Assembly (NCBI RefSeq): GCF_900215145.1
Contig: NZ_OBDO01000010.1
Span: forward strand, 186,001 to 250,000
DNA from: Geodermatophilus sabuli
GTDB lineage: Bacteria; Actinomycetota; Actinomycetes; Mycobacteriales; Geodermatophilaceae
Direction of reading: 5' to 3'
DNA: 64,000 nt
The notes beneath the pieces are model-generated. The model was not told the origin of the DNA, ran no database searches, and worked only from the letters and a program-made list of their open reading frames with translations. A program made the position numbers and the translations under genes. This document shows, one piece after another, positions 1-8,739 of this stretch. Within the stretch, counting starts at the first letter, position 1; the number at the start of each line of letters is the position of its first letter.

Positions 1-799
1 GTTCGCGGTCGGTGAGCGGCCGCACCGCCTCGTAGAAGTCGGGCAGGGTGACCCGGCCCTGCTCGTCGTGCAGGGCGGCGAGCAGCGTGGCCATGGCGTG
101 CAGCGGGTTGGGGACACCACCGCCGAAGGAGCCCGAGTGCAGGTCGACGGCGGGCCCGCGCAGGGTGATCTCGGCGTCGGCCAGCCCGCGCATCGCCACG
201 ACGGCGCTGGGGACGTCGGGTGCGGCCATCCCGGTGTCGCTGACCACGACGACGTCGCAGCGCAACCGGTCGGCGTGCTCGCGCAGCAGGTCGGCGAAGT
301 GCGGTGACCCGGACTCCTCCTCGCCCTCGACGAGCAGCTTGACGGTGACCGCGGGGGTGTCGCGGCCGGTCGCGGCCAGGTGGGCGCGCACACCGAGCAG
401 GTGGAAGGCGACGTTGCCCTTGTCGTCGATGGCGCCGCGGGCGTGCAGCTCGGGGCCGTCCGGCGTCTCGACCCGGGTCGGCTCGAACGGGGGATGTACC
501 CACAACCCGACCGGGTCGACCGGCTGGACGTCGTGGTGGCCGTAGACCAGGGCCACCGGGGCGCCCGGGTCGGCGCAGGGCCACTCCGCGAAGACGGCCG
601 GGGCGCCGGGGGTCGGCCAGATCTCCACGGTCGGGAAGCCGGTGCGCCGCAGGGCGTCGGCGAGCCACCCGGCGCTGGCCGCGACGTCGGCGGCGTGCGC
701 GGGGTCCGCGGAGATCGAGGGGATGCGCAGCCAGGCGTCGAGGTCGGCGTGCAGGTCGTCGAGGTGCGCGGTGACGAAGTCGCGTTCGGGGCTGCTCAC
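1..799 (-). CDS. M20-family dipeptidase (C-terminal part outside window)
   Basis: Metallopeptidase of the M20 family, expected to cleave dipeptides or related amides in the cytoplasm with two metal ions. The 266 visible residues begin SSPERDFVTAHLDDLHADLD and contain the family blocks VYGHHDVQPVDP (first metal-ligand His), ARGAIDDKGN (bridging Asp) and VEGEEESGSPH (catalytic Glu pair). The insertion and the rest of the catalytic domain lie beyond the window edge. The GTG start at 799 is chosen because a TAGCGT -10 box lies 8 nt upstream and nothing in frame fits better. It is divergent from the hydrolase at 857. Family is clear; substrate cannot be told. Confidence 0.88.
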   Translation of the reverse strand, partial: MSSPERDFVTAHLDDLHADLDAWLRIPSISADPAHAADVAASAGWLADALRRTGFPTVEIWPTPGAPAVFAEWPCADPGAPVALVYGHHDVQPVDPVGLWVHPPFEPTRVETPDGPELHARGAIDDKGNVAFHLLGVRAHLAATGRDTPAVTVKLLVEGEEESGSPHFADLLREHADRLRCDVVVVSDTGMAAPDVPSAVVAMRGLADAEITLRGPAVDLHSGSFGGGVPNPLHAMATLLAALHDEQGRVTLPDFYEAVRPLTDRE

Positions 800-807
800 G
801 GCTCCGA

Positions 808-813
808 ACGCTA
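808..813 (-). promoter_or_regulatory. -10 box of a predicted leaderless promoter (dipeptidase)
   Basis: TAGCGT on the minus strand lies 8 nt before the GTG start at 799. The transcript would begin at or next to the start codon. No clear -35 element is visible. Confidence 0.5.
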
Positions 814-843
814 ACGCCGGGCGCGCCGCGGCTCGTCCCCGGC

Positions 844-849
844 TAGCGT
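844..849 (+). promoter_or_regulatory. -10 box of a predicted leaderless promoter (epoxide hydrolase-like gene)
   Basis: TAGCGT is followed by exactly 7 nt and the ATG at 857. The same hexamer and nearly the same spacing serve the divergent gene on the other strand. There is no ribosome binding site before the ATG. Confidence 0.55.
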
Positions 850-856
850 CGGTGGC

Positions 857-1693
857 ATGCCTGGACAGCTGCTGCGGGTGGACGTCGGCGATCTCACCTT
901 CGACGTCCGGGCCGACGGTCCGGACGACGGGCGGCCGGTGCTCCTGCTGCACGGCTTCCCGGAGACGTCGGCGTCCTGGGCGGCGGTCACCCCGCGGCTG
1001 ACCGAGGCGGGGCTGCGCACCTTCGCCGTCGACCAGCTCGGGTACTCCCCCGGCGCCCGCCCGGCCGAGGTCGGCGCCTACGCGCTGCCGAACCTCGCGC
1101 AGGTGACCGCGGACCTGATGACGGCGATCGACGTCCCGCGCGCCGACGTCGTCGGGCACGACTGGGGCGCGAACGTGGCGTGGGCGCTGGCCGCGTGGCA
1201 CCCCGACCGGGTGCGGTCGCTGACCGCCGTGTCGGTGCCGCACCCGACGGCGTTCACCACGGCCTGGCGGTCGGACCCCGAGCAGCAGGAGCGTTCGGGT
1301 TACATCCGGCTGTTCTGGCAGGAGGGCAAGGCCGAGGAGGTGCTGCTGGCCGACGGCGCCCGGCGGCTGCGCCGCATGTTCGGCGACGCCGTCCCCGCCG
1401 AGGCGGTCGACGAGTACGTCTCGGTGCTGTCCGCGCCGGGGGCGCTGACCGCCGCGCTCAACTGGTACCGGGCCATGAACTCGAGCACCCCGGTCGACCC
1501 GGTGGACGTGCCGACGACGTACGTGTGGAGCGACGGCGACGTGGCCATCGGCCGGACCGCCGCCGACGGCTGCACCGACTGCGTGCGCGGCGACTACCGG
1601 TTCGTCGAGCTGGCCGGGGTCAGCCACTGGATCCCCGAGCAGGCCCCGGAGGCGCTGGCGGCCGCGGTCCTGGACCGGGTCGCGTCGAGCTGA
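857..1693 (+). CDS. alpha/beta hydrolase, epoxide hydrolase-like
   Basis: Cytosolic alpha/beta-hydrolase of 278 aa, most like epoxide hydrolases and related dehalogenases. The oxyanion motif HGFPETS is at residues 32-38. The nucleophile elbow GHDWGA places Asp102, not Ser, as nucleophile. The lid carries NWYRAM, whose Tyr resembles the epoxide-activating tyrosine, and the catalytic His is in GVSHW (about His257). Asp as nucleophile argues against an esterase; the substrate is unknown. The ATG follows a -10 box by 7 nt. It converges with adnB, with an inverted repeat between the two stop codons. Confidence 0.85.
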   Translation: MPGQLLRVDVGDLTFDVRADGPDDGRPVLLLHGFPETSASWAAVTPRLTEAGLRTFAVDQLGYSPGARPAEVGAYALPNLAQVTADLMTAIDVPRADVVGHDWGANVAWALAAWHPDRVRSLTAVSVPHPTAFTTAWRSDPEQQERSGYIRLFWQEGKAEEVLLADGARRLRRMFGDAVPAEAVDEYVSVLSAPGALTAALNWYRAMNSSTPVDPVDVPTTYVWSDGDVAIGRTAADGCTDCVRGDYRFVELAGVSHWIPEQAPEALAAAVLDRVASS

Positions 1694-1710
1694 GCAGGCT
1701 CCTCGGCGTT

Positions 1711-1776
1711 GATCATGGGGTTGTTGCCGGTGGACACGCCGGCCGCGGCGCGTCCCGCGACCACGTGCCCATGATC
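1711..1776. terminator. Inverted repeat between convergent genes
   Basis: Perfect 9-bp arms GATCATGGG (1711-1719) and CCCATGATC (1768-1776) flank 48 bp of GC-rich sequence with further self-complementarity. The element lies between the stops of the hydrolase (1693) and adnB (1796) and probably ends transcription in both directions. There is no U-tract. Confidence 0.45.
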
Positions 1777-1795
1777 GACGACCGGTCGGCCCCGG

Positions 1796-4700
1796 TCAGC
1801 CGGTCACCAGCGCCAGCAGGCCGGGCTCGTCGAGCAGGTCGACCGGGCGGACGGTCACCCCGGCGGCGACGTGGTGGAAGCCCGCGCTGACCCGCTCCAC
1901 CGGGACGCCGGTCAGCCGGGACCAGCCCAGCCGGTAGGCCGCCAGCTGCACGCCGGCCGCGGCGAGCTCCCCGCCGGAGGGCGGTGGGCCGGTCTTCCAG
2001 TCGATGACCTCGAAACCGCCCGCACCGTCGGCGAAGACGGCGTCGATCCGCCCGCGCAGCGTGAGCGGCCCCAGCGGCGTCTCGAACGGCACCTCGACCT
2101 CGACCGGCTGCCGGTCGGCCCACTCGCTGGCCAGGAACGCCGCCTGGAGGTCGGCCAGGGCGCTGTCGGGGACGGCGAACTCGTCGCCGGAGCCGGGCAG
2201 CTCGTCGAGGTCGAGCAGCCGGGCGGCGCCGAAGCGCTCCTCCAGCCAGGCGTGGAACGCGGTGCCGCGGCGGGCCAGGGGCGCGGGGGCGGCCGGCATC
2301 GGCCGGCGCAGCCGGCGGGCGAGCTCACCCGGGTCCCGGCGCAGGGTGACCAGCGCCGACACCGACAGGTGGGACGGCAGCGGGACGTCGACGGTGGGGC
2401 GGGACCAGGCCGCGCGCTCGCGCAGCAGGAGGTCGGCGTCGCGCACCCACTGGTCGACCACGGGGTCGGACCGGCCCAGCCGCAGGTCGGGGTCGAGCGG
2501 GTGCGCCGCGGACCCGGTGACCAGCTCCGCGGCCGCGGTCAGCGCACGCCGCCGTCCGGGCGAGAGCGGATCGGCCGGCCACACCCCGATCGGCCACTCC
2601 GCCAGCGCCGGGTTCTCCGCGCCGTCCTCCGGAGCGGGCGCCCAGGAGACGACGGTGCCCGCACCCTCCTCGCATGCCTCGCGCACGGCGTGCAGCAGGG
2701 ACGACGGCCCGCAGGGGTTCACCCCGTCGCGCCACCAGCTGCCCGAGCACAGCAGCAGGTGCCGGGCGCGGGTGACCGCGACGTAGCCCAGCCGGATCTC
2801 CTCGCCGGTGCCGAACGCCTTCCAGTCCTCGACGTACTGCTCGAGGGCCTGCTTCACGACCGCCTGGTCGCCGGAACCCGGTACGGGCAGCCGCAGCCGG
2901 GGCAGCTCGTCCCGGTCGACGGTGCGCAGGTCGACCGGGACCGCGCCGGGGTCCTTGATCCAGGAGTCGCTGGCGCCGGGCTTGGCGGGGAACTGGTCGA
3001 CGGTCATGCCCGGCACGGCGACGACGTCCCACTCCAGGCCCTTGGCCGAGTGACCGGTGAGCAGCTGCACCGCCTCCGGGTTGACCGCCACCTCCCCCGG
3101 TTCCAGGCCACGCTCCCGCTCCTCGGCGTCACGCAGGTACCCGAGGAAGGCCGGCAGCGACGGCAGCTCGGCGAGCTCGGTGAACTCGGCGGCGACACCG
3201 TGCAGGGCGTCGAGGTGCGCGCGGGCACCGGCCGGGCTGACCTCCGGGGCGCTGGCCAGCTCGGTCTCCAGGCCCAGGGTGCGGGCCACCTCGTCGACCA
3301 GGTCGGGCAGCGACTCCCCCAGCCGGCCGCGCAGGGAGGCCAGCTCGGCGCCGAGCCGCCGCAGCCGGCGGTACCCCTCGGCCGAGTAGGCGTCGGCGTC
3401 GCCGAGGTCGTCGAGGGCCTCCACGATGCTGCCGCGCTCCTGCGGCGCCTCGGCCGCGCCCTCCGCACCCTCGCGCGCCGGGCGGCGGGAGTGCACGAGA
3501 GCGCGGGCACGGGCCTCCAGGGCGGCGAGGTCGCGGGGGCCGATCCGCCACCGGGCACCGGCCAGCAGCCGCCCCAGGGCGTCACCGGCGGTCGGGTCGA
3601 CGAGCACGGTCAGGGTGGCGACGACGTCGGAGACCTCGGGCACCTCCAGCAGGCCACCCAGGCCGACGACCTCCACCGGCAGGCCGCGCTCGCGCAGCGC
3701 GGCGGCGATGCCGGGCAGCTGCTTGCGGGTTCGGACCAGCACGGCGACGGTCGGCCGCCGGTCGCCGGTGCCGCGGGGACCGACCGGGTCGGTGCCGTGC
3801 CAGCAGGCGGCCAGCCGGTCGGCCAGGGCGGCGGTCTCGTCGGCGACGGTCGCGTACAGGCCGACGGTGACCGCGCCGCGGCCGGCGGTGGGTGCCGGCG
3901 CGAGGTCGGGCAGCGGGACGTCGGGCGGCGGCAGCATCGCCGAGACCGCATTGGCGACGGCGAGGACCGCCTCGTCGTTGCGCCAGCTGGTCGCGAGCGT
4001 GAGCCGCTGCGCCGGCCGGTCGCGGACGCCGGGGAAGGTGCGGGCGAACCGCTCGATGGTGCCCGCTGAGGCACCCCGCCAGCCGTAGATGGACTGGCGG
4101 GGGTCGCCGACGGCCAGCACCGGGTGCCCGGTCGCCCGGCCGAACAGCGCCTCCAGCATGCGCAGCTGCCCGACGCTGGTGTCCTGGTACTCGTCGAGCA
4201 GCACGACCCGCCAGCGCGCCCGCTCGCGACGGCCGACCTCGGCCGAGGTGACCGCGATGCGGGCGGCGTGGGCGACCTGGTCGGCGTAGTCGATCGAGCC
4301 CATCGCCCGCTTGCGCGCCTCGAACGCCTCGACCAGGGGCAGCAGCGCCACGCGGGCCCGCTGGCGGGCCAGCAGCTCCAGGACCGGCGCGTAGGGCCCC
4401 TTCTTGCGGGGCGCGTCCGGGTAACCGGCGATCTGCGTCTCCAGCCGGGTGGTCCAGGCCCGCAGCGCGGCGGGGATGACGTCGTGCTCGCCCATCTCCG
4501 CGGCGAGGGCGAGGACGTCCTCGATCGTCGTGAGCAACGACAGCGGGACGTCGTCCATGTCGCCGGTGTAGGCGGCCACCACCTGGGCGGCCTGCCCCCA
4601 GCACATGGCCGGCCCGAGCACGCCGGCGCCGGGCTCGACGCCGATCCGCAGCCCGTGCTCGGCGACCAGCGCGGCCGCGTACCCGTGGTAGGTGGAGACC

Positions 4701-5095
4701 GTGGGCTGGGCGATGTCCAGCCGCTCGCGCAGCTCCGGCTCGGTCTCCGGGTGGCGGGCCAGGGCGCCCAGCCGCAGCCGGATCCGCTCGTTCAGCTCGC
4801 TGGCCGCCTTGCGCGTGAAGGTCAGCCCGAGCACGGCGTCGGGCTCCACGACCCGGTTGGCCACCAGCCAGGAGACGCGGGCCGCCATGGTCTCGGTCTT
4901 GCCCGAGCCCGCTCCGGCGACGACGACCAGTGGCCGGTCGGCCGGGGCGGCCACCACCCGGGCCTGCTCCTCCGACGGCGCGTAGGACAGCCCGCAGCGG
5001 GCGGCCACCTCGGCCGGGGTCAGCACCCGCCGGGGTGCGGGCGCGGCCGCCTGCTCCTCGCCGAACAGGTCGTCGAGGCTGAGCTGCTCGGTCAC
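1796..5095 (-). CDS. adnB: AdnB-type helicase-nuclease subunit
   Basis: One of two motor-nuclease subunits of AdnAB, the actinobacterial machine that resects DNA double-strand breaks. At 1099 aa it matches the length I recall for M. tuberculosis AdnB (about 1100). UvrD-type motifs occur in order: Walker A GAGSGKT (61-67), TFTRKAASEL (Ia), LLDEYQDTS (II), GDPRQSIYGWRG (III), LTGHSAKGLEWD (V) and YVAVTRARH (VI). The C-terminal PD-(D/E)XK nuclease shows GTAFHAWLEE, GRIDAVF, EVIDWKTG and QLAAYRLGW, so nuclease residues look intact. The GTG start gives MTEQLSLDDLF. It lies 73 nt downstream of adnA on the same strand. Confidence 0.93.
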   Translation of the reverse strand: MTEQLSLDDLFGEEQAAAPAPRRVLTPAEVAARCGLSYAPSEEQARVVAAPADRPLVVVAGAGSGKTETMAARVSWLVANRVVEPDAVLGLTFTRKAASELNERIRLRLGALARHPETEPELRERLDIAQPTVSTYHGYAAALVAEHGLRIGVEPGAGVLGPAMCWGQAAQVVAAYTGDMDDVPLSLLTTIEDVLALAAEMGEHDVIPAALRAWTTRLETQIAGYPDAPRKKGPYAPVLELLARQRARVALLPLVEAFEARKRAMGSIDYADQVAHAARIAVTSAEVGRRERARWRVVLLDEYQDTSVGQLRMLEALFGRATGHPVLAVGDPRQSIYGWRGASAGTIERFARTFPGVRDRPAQRLTLATSWRNDEAVLAVANAVSAMLPPPDVPLPDLAPAPTAGRGAVTVGLYATVADETAALADRLAACWHGTDPVGPRGTGDRRPTVAVLVRTRKQLPGIAAALRERGLPVEVVGLGGLLEVPEVSDVVATLTVLVDPTAGDALGRLLAGARWRIGPRDLAALEARARALVHSRRPAREGAEGAAEAPQERGSIVEALDDLGDADAYSAEGYRRLRRLGAELASLRGRLGESLPDLVDEVARTLGLETELASAPEVSPAGARAHLDALHGVAAEFTELAELPSLPAFLGYLRDAEERERGLEPGEVAVNPEAVQLLTGHSAKGLEWDVVAVPGMTVDQFPAKPGASDSWIKDPGAVPVDLRTVDRDELPRLRLPVPGSGDQAVVKQALEQYVEDWKAFGTGEEIRLGYVAVTRARHLLLCSGSWWRDGVNPCGPSSLLHAVREACEEGAGTVVSWAPAPEDGAENPALAEWPIGVWPADPLSPGRRRALTAAAELVTGSAAHPLDPDLRLGRSDPVVDQWVRDADLLLRERAAWSRPTVDVPLPSHLSVSALVTLRRDPGELARRLRRPMPAAPAPLARRGTAFHAWLEERFGAARLLDLDELPGSGDEFAVPDSALADLQAAFLASEWADRQPVEVEVPFETPLGPLTLRGRIDAVFADGAGGFEVIDWKTGPPPSGGELAAAGVQLAAYRLGWSRLTGVPVERVSAGFHHVAAGVTVRPVDLLDEPGLLALVTG

Positions 5096-5150
5096 GCGAC
5101 CTCCTCGCCGACACTCGTCGGTCGCGCTCCCGGCGGTGCTGTGCCCATCG

Positions 5151-5172
5151 GTGAGCTCGCGAGCTCGCTCAC
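5151..5172. repeat. Palindrome at the adnA-adnB junction
   Basis: A perfect 14-bp palindrome GAGCTCGCGAGCTC (5153-5166) sits inside a longer imperfect one (GTGAGC...GCTCAC) that reaches into the adnA stop codon. It faintly resembles the core of the post-stop repeat family found elsewhere in the window. It could be an RNA-processing or partial termination site between the two cistrons. Confidence 0.35.
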
Positions 5173-8100
5173 GCGGTCACCTGCCGGCCGCGCTCGTGCA
5201 GCGGGCAGGTGCGGCGGGCCGGGCAGCGCTGGCAGTGGGTGCCGGTGCGCACCTCGAAGGCGCCGGCCCCCATGCCCTCCCCCACCGCGGAGATCAGTTC
5301 CCCGGCGGCGGTCTGCTCGAGGGGGACGTCGGCGGGCAGCGGCTCCTGGTGCTGCTCCTTGGCCTTCGCGCCGGTGCCCACCTGCAGCAGGGCCGCGCCA
5401 CCGGGGACGGTGCCGTGCGCGGCGAAGGCCCCGGCGGCGACGGCCACCTGGTAGGCGGCCAGCTGTCCGTGCTCCTCGACGTTCCTCGCCGCCGTCCTGC
5501 CGGTCTTGAGGTCGACGACGACCAGCCGCCCCTCGGCGTCGCGCTCCAGCCGGTCGACCTGCCCGCGCAGGCGGGCCCGGCCCACGACGACGTCGAAGTC
5601 CTCCTCCGCGGCGACGAGCTCCCGGCGGTTGGCGGCGTGCCAGCGCAGGAACCGCTCCAACATCTGCTGGGCCGTGGCGCGCTGCCGCTGGTCGGACCAG
5701 CCGGGCCCGAGGTCGAGCTGGTCCAGTTCGACGGCCAGTGCGTCGGGCGCCTCGGCGGGGGGCAGTCCGTCGGCGACGCGCTGCGCGACGGCGTGCACGG
5801 CGGAGCCGACGGTGCGGGTGGCGTCGGGCGAGGCCTCCGCGCCCACCGCGCCGAGCACCCATCGCAACGGGCAGCGCTGGAAGGTCTCGATGGCCGAGGG
5901 CCGCACCCGCACGGGGGCCTCCGGCGGCACCAGCGGCGCGTCGTCGGACAGCGGGGCCAGGCCCCACCAGTGCGCCGGGGCGGCTCCCGGCACACCCTCC
6001 TCGGCCAGCCGTCGCAGCACCGCCGCCGCCGCCGACCGCCGGCCGGCCGGGGTGTGCGGGTCGGCGACCGCGCGGCGCAGGTCGGCGACGAGCGCGGGAA
6101 GGGTCAGCGAGCGCGGGAGTTCGGTGAGCGGCCGCCCCTCGTCGGGCGGCGGGGCGACCAGGTCGAGGAACCGGGAGGCGGTCGCACCGGCGTCGGCGCC
6201 GTCGACGGCGCCCTGCACCGCGGTGACCACCAGCCGCCGCCGGGCGCGGGTGCAGGCGACGTAGAACAGCCGCCGCTCCTCGGCCAGGGTGAGGGCGCGC
6301 CGGTCGACCGCGGCGCCGTCGATGCCGGCCGCGCGCTCGACCAGGACCTCGGTGCCAAGGAGGGAGCCGCGCTCGCGGAGGTCCGGCCACACGCCCTCCT
6401 GCACACCGGCCACGCACACGACGTCCCACTCCAGGCCCTTGGCGGCGTGGGCGGTGAGCAGCCGGACGGTCTCGTCGGTGGCCGCGCGGGCCGCGCCGGT
6501 GTCGCCGGGCAGCTCCTGGGCCGCGAGGTGTTCGACGAACGCCCGGACGTCGGCCGACGGCAGCCGGTCGACGAAGCCGGCGGCGGCGTCGAAGAGGGCG
6601 ACGACGGCGTCGAGGTCACGGTCGGCGACGGCGCCGGTGGCACCGCCCGCGGCGCTGGCCCGCGCCCACCGCCCGGCCAGCCCGCTGCGCTGCCACATGG
6701 CCCACAGCACGTCCTCCGCGGAGCCGTCGGCGGCCAGGGCGACCCTCCCGGCGGCCAGGACGCCGGCGACCCGGTGGGCCGGCCGGGCGATGTGCTCCGG
6801 AAGCATCTCGAGCAGCAGCTCGTCGAGCAGGGCCATCGCGAGCGGGGTGCCGCGTTCGGCGGCGTCGATGCCCTGCTGGGCCAGCGCGATGCGGACCGCC
6901 CGCCGCAACCGGCGCAGGTCGAGCACCGTGGCGCCGCCCAGCGGGGAGGACAGCAGCGCCTCGGCCGCCGGCTCGTCGAGGCCGGCCGGGGTGCCGTCGT
7001 CGCCCGGGAGCAGGGCGTCGAGTGCGGAGAGGAAGGGGGCGACCGCCGGCTGGGCGGCCAGCGGCAGGTCGTCGGCGGAGATGGCCGCCGGGACACCGGC
7101 GGAGGTCAGCGCGCGGCGCAGCGGCCCGAGCGCGCTCGCCGTCCGGACGACGACGGCCATCTGTGACCACGGCACCCGGTCGAGCAGGTGCGCTCGGCGC
7201 AGCACGTCGGCGACGTGAGCGGCCTCCACGGCGGCCGACCCGAAGACGTGTACCTCCGCGGTGCCCTCGTCGACGCCCTCCACCGGCTCGAGGCGGCGGT
7301 GCTCCCAGGGCCCCGGCAGGCCGTCGGCGACCCGGCGGCTGACCCGCAGCAGCTCCGCGCCCGACCGGCGGCACACGCCCAGGGAGAGCCGGTCGGCGCG
7401 GCGGCCGTCGACGTGCCGGAAGCGCTCGGGGAACTCGACGATGCCGCGCGGCTCGGCGCCGCGGAAGGCGTAGATCGCCTGGTCGGGGTCGCCGACGGCC
7501 ACGAGGTCCCCGCCGCCGCCGGCGAGCAGCTCCAGCAGCTCCACCTGGGCGGGGTCGGTGTCCTGGTACTCGTCGACGAACAGCCAGCGGGCACGTTCGC
7601 GTTCCTGACGCAGCAGCTCGGGGTCGCTGGCGAGCTCCGCGATGGCCTCACGGACCAGCTCGGCGGGGTCGAAGCCGGAGGCGTCACCACGACCGGCGGT
7701 GGCGAAGGCGGTGACGGCCTCGTACTGGGCCTGGAACGCGGCGGCGTGCACCCACTCCTCGTGGCCGAGCTCGCGCCCCCAGGCGGCGAGCTGCTCGGGA
7801 CCCACGCCGCGTTCGGTGGCACGCAGCAGCAGCTCCCGCAGCTCGGAGCGGAACCCGGCGGTGGCCAGCGCGGGGGACAGCGACTCCGGCCAGCGGACCG
7901 CGCCCTCTTCCTCGACGTCGCCGCGCAGCAGCTGGGCGACGACGGCATCCTGCTCGGCGGCGGTGAGCAGCCGGGGCGGGGTCTCCCCGCGCAGCAGCGC
8001 GGCCCGGCGCAGGACGCCGTAGGCGTAGGAGTGGAAGGTGCGGGCCAGCGGCTCGCGGATGGTGCGGGCCACCCGGGTGGTGATGCGGGTGCGCAGCTCC

Positions 8101-8336
8101 GCGGCGGCCTTGCGGCTGAAGGTCAGGACGAGGATCTGCTCGGGGTCGACCCCGCGGTCGATCCGAGCGGCGACCGCCTCGACGATCGTGGTCGTCTTGC
8201 CGGTGCCGGGGCCGGCGAGCACCAGCAGCGGGCCGCCGGGGTGGTCGACCACCGCCTGCTGCGTCGGGTCCAGCCGGGGCCGTGCCACCGGCACCGGGTC
8301 ACCCTGCACCAGCCGGTAGACCGGCGCGCCCTCCAT
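5169..8336 (-). CDS. adnA: AdnA-type helicase-nuclease subunit
   Basis: Partner of AdnB in the heterodimeric AdnAB break-resection complex. From ATG 8336 the protein is 1055 aa. Walker A AGPGTGKT is at 41-48, followed by FSRKAAAELR, LFVDEYQDTD, GDPDQAIYAFRG, LTAHAAKGLEWD and YVACTRARR. The C-terminal nuclease has GSAVHAVAQR, GQVDRLER, VVVDLKTG and QLAAYQVAV. A Cys in FQRCPLRW plus HCQRCPARRTCP near the end forms the C...C-x2-C-x5-C arrangement of Fe-S-stapled RecB/AddB nucleases. The frame stays open far upstream, but that extension overlaps the ATL gene and lacks family sequence. A GTG 15 nt upstream is an alternative start. Confidence 0.92.
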   Translation of the reverse strand: MEGAPVYRLVQGDPVPVARPRLDPTQQAVVDHPGGPLLVLAGPGTGKTTTIVEAVAARIDRGVDPEQILVLTFSRKAAAELRTRITTRVARTIREPLARTFHSYAYGVLRRAALLRGETPPRLLTAAEQDAVVAQLLRGDVEEEGAVRWPESLSPALATAGFRSELRELLLRATERGVGPEQLAAWGRELGHEEWVHAAAFQAQYEAVTAFATAGRGDASGFDPAELVREAIAELASDPELLRQERERARWLFVDEYQDTDPAQVELLELLAGGGGDLVAVGDPDQAIYAFRGAEPRGIVEFPERFRHVDGRRADRLSLGVCRRSGAELLRVSRRVADGLPGPWEHRRLEPVEGVDEGTAEVHVFGSAAVEAAHVADVLRRAHLLDRVPWSQMAVVVRTASALGPLRRALTSAGVPAAISADDLPLAAQPAVAPFLSALDALLPGDDGTPAGLDEPAAEALLSSPLGGATVLDLRRLRRAVRIALAQQGIDAAERGTPLAMALLDELLLEMLPEHIARPAHRVAGVLAAGRVALAADGSAEDVLWAMWQRSGLAGRWARASAAGGATGAVADRDLDAVVALFDAAAGFVDRLPSADVRAFVEHLAAQELPGDTGAARAATDETVRLLTAHAAKGLEWDVVCVAGVQEGVWPDLRERGSLLGTEVLVERAAGIDGAAVDRRALTLAEERRLFYVACTRARRRLVVTAVQGAVDGADAGATASRFLDLVAPPPDEGRPLTELPRSLTLPALVADLRRAVADPHTPAGRRSAAAAVLRRLAEEGVPGAAPAHWWGLAPLSDDAPLVPPEAPVRVRPSAIETFQRCPLRWVLGAVGAEASPDATRTVGSAVHAVAQRVADGLPPAEAPDALAVELDQLDLGPGWSDQRQRATAQQMLERFLRWHAANRRELVAAEEDFDVVVGRARLRGQVDRLERDAEGRLVVVDLKTGRTAARNVEEHGQLAAYQVAVAAGAFAAHGTVPGGAALLQVGTGAKAKEQHQEPLPADVPLEQTAAGELISAVGEGMGAGAFEVRTGTHCQRCPARRTCPLHERGRQVTA

Positions 8337-8407
8337 CCCCCGTTGTGCCACCCCTCGATGACACCATGCCGCAACGACACGACCGGGTCCGGCCGGCCGA
8401 CGGGACG

Positions 8408-8737
8408 TCAGGGCCAGCCGACGGCGGCGAGGTCCACCCGGCCGTCGCGCATCGGGACGCCCTCGGCGGCCAGCAGCTCCAGCTGGCGCACGCGCACCGG
8501 CTCCGCGACCGTGCCGTCGGCCCGGACCACGCGGTACCAGGGGACGGCGCCCCCGCCCTGGGACAGGGCCCGCGCCACCCGCCGCGGCCCGACGCCGACC
8601 ATCCGGCCGATCGCGCCGTAGGTGCTCACCCGACCGGGCGGGATCGCCTCGACGGCGTCGAACACGGCCTCGTCGACGTCGTGCGCGGACGCGCGGCCGC
8701 CCGGGGACGACGGTCCTCCGGGCGGCCCCGACACCAC
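8408..8737 (-). CDS. Alkyltransferase-like protein (ATL), no active-site cysteine
   Basis: Small protein of about 109 aa from the O6-methylguanine-DNA methyltransferase family. The core DAVEAIPPGRVSTYGAIGRM and the recognition helix RRVARALSQGG are clear. Where repair enzymes have PCHRV, this protein reads PWYRVV. It therefore lacks the acceptor cysteine and should act as an ATL: a binder that flips and flags O6-alkylguanine for nucleotide excision repair (family knowledge). It starts 2 nt after the upstream stop at 8740; tandem GTG codons at 8737 and 8734 leave the exact start open. It is cotranscribed in direction with adnA downstream. Confidence 0.87.
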   Translation of the reverse strand: MVSGPPGGPSSPGGRASAHDVDEAVFDAVEAIPPGRVSTYGAIGRMVGVGPRRVARALSQGGGAVPWYRVVRADGTVAEPVRVRQLELLAAEGVPMRDGRVDLAAVGWP

Positions 8738-8739
8738 GG

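Noticed and set aside
1871..8621. Long open frames on the plus strand opposite adnB and adnA (for example 1871-4069, 4124-5509, 5136-7166, 7188-8621)
   Set aside because: They are antisense shadows of GC-rich coding sequence; their Gly/Arg/Ala/Gln-rich translations show no domains, while the minus strand encodes complete helicase-nucleases.
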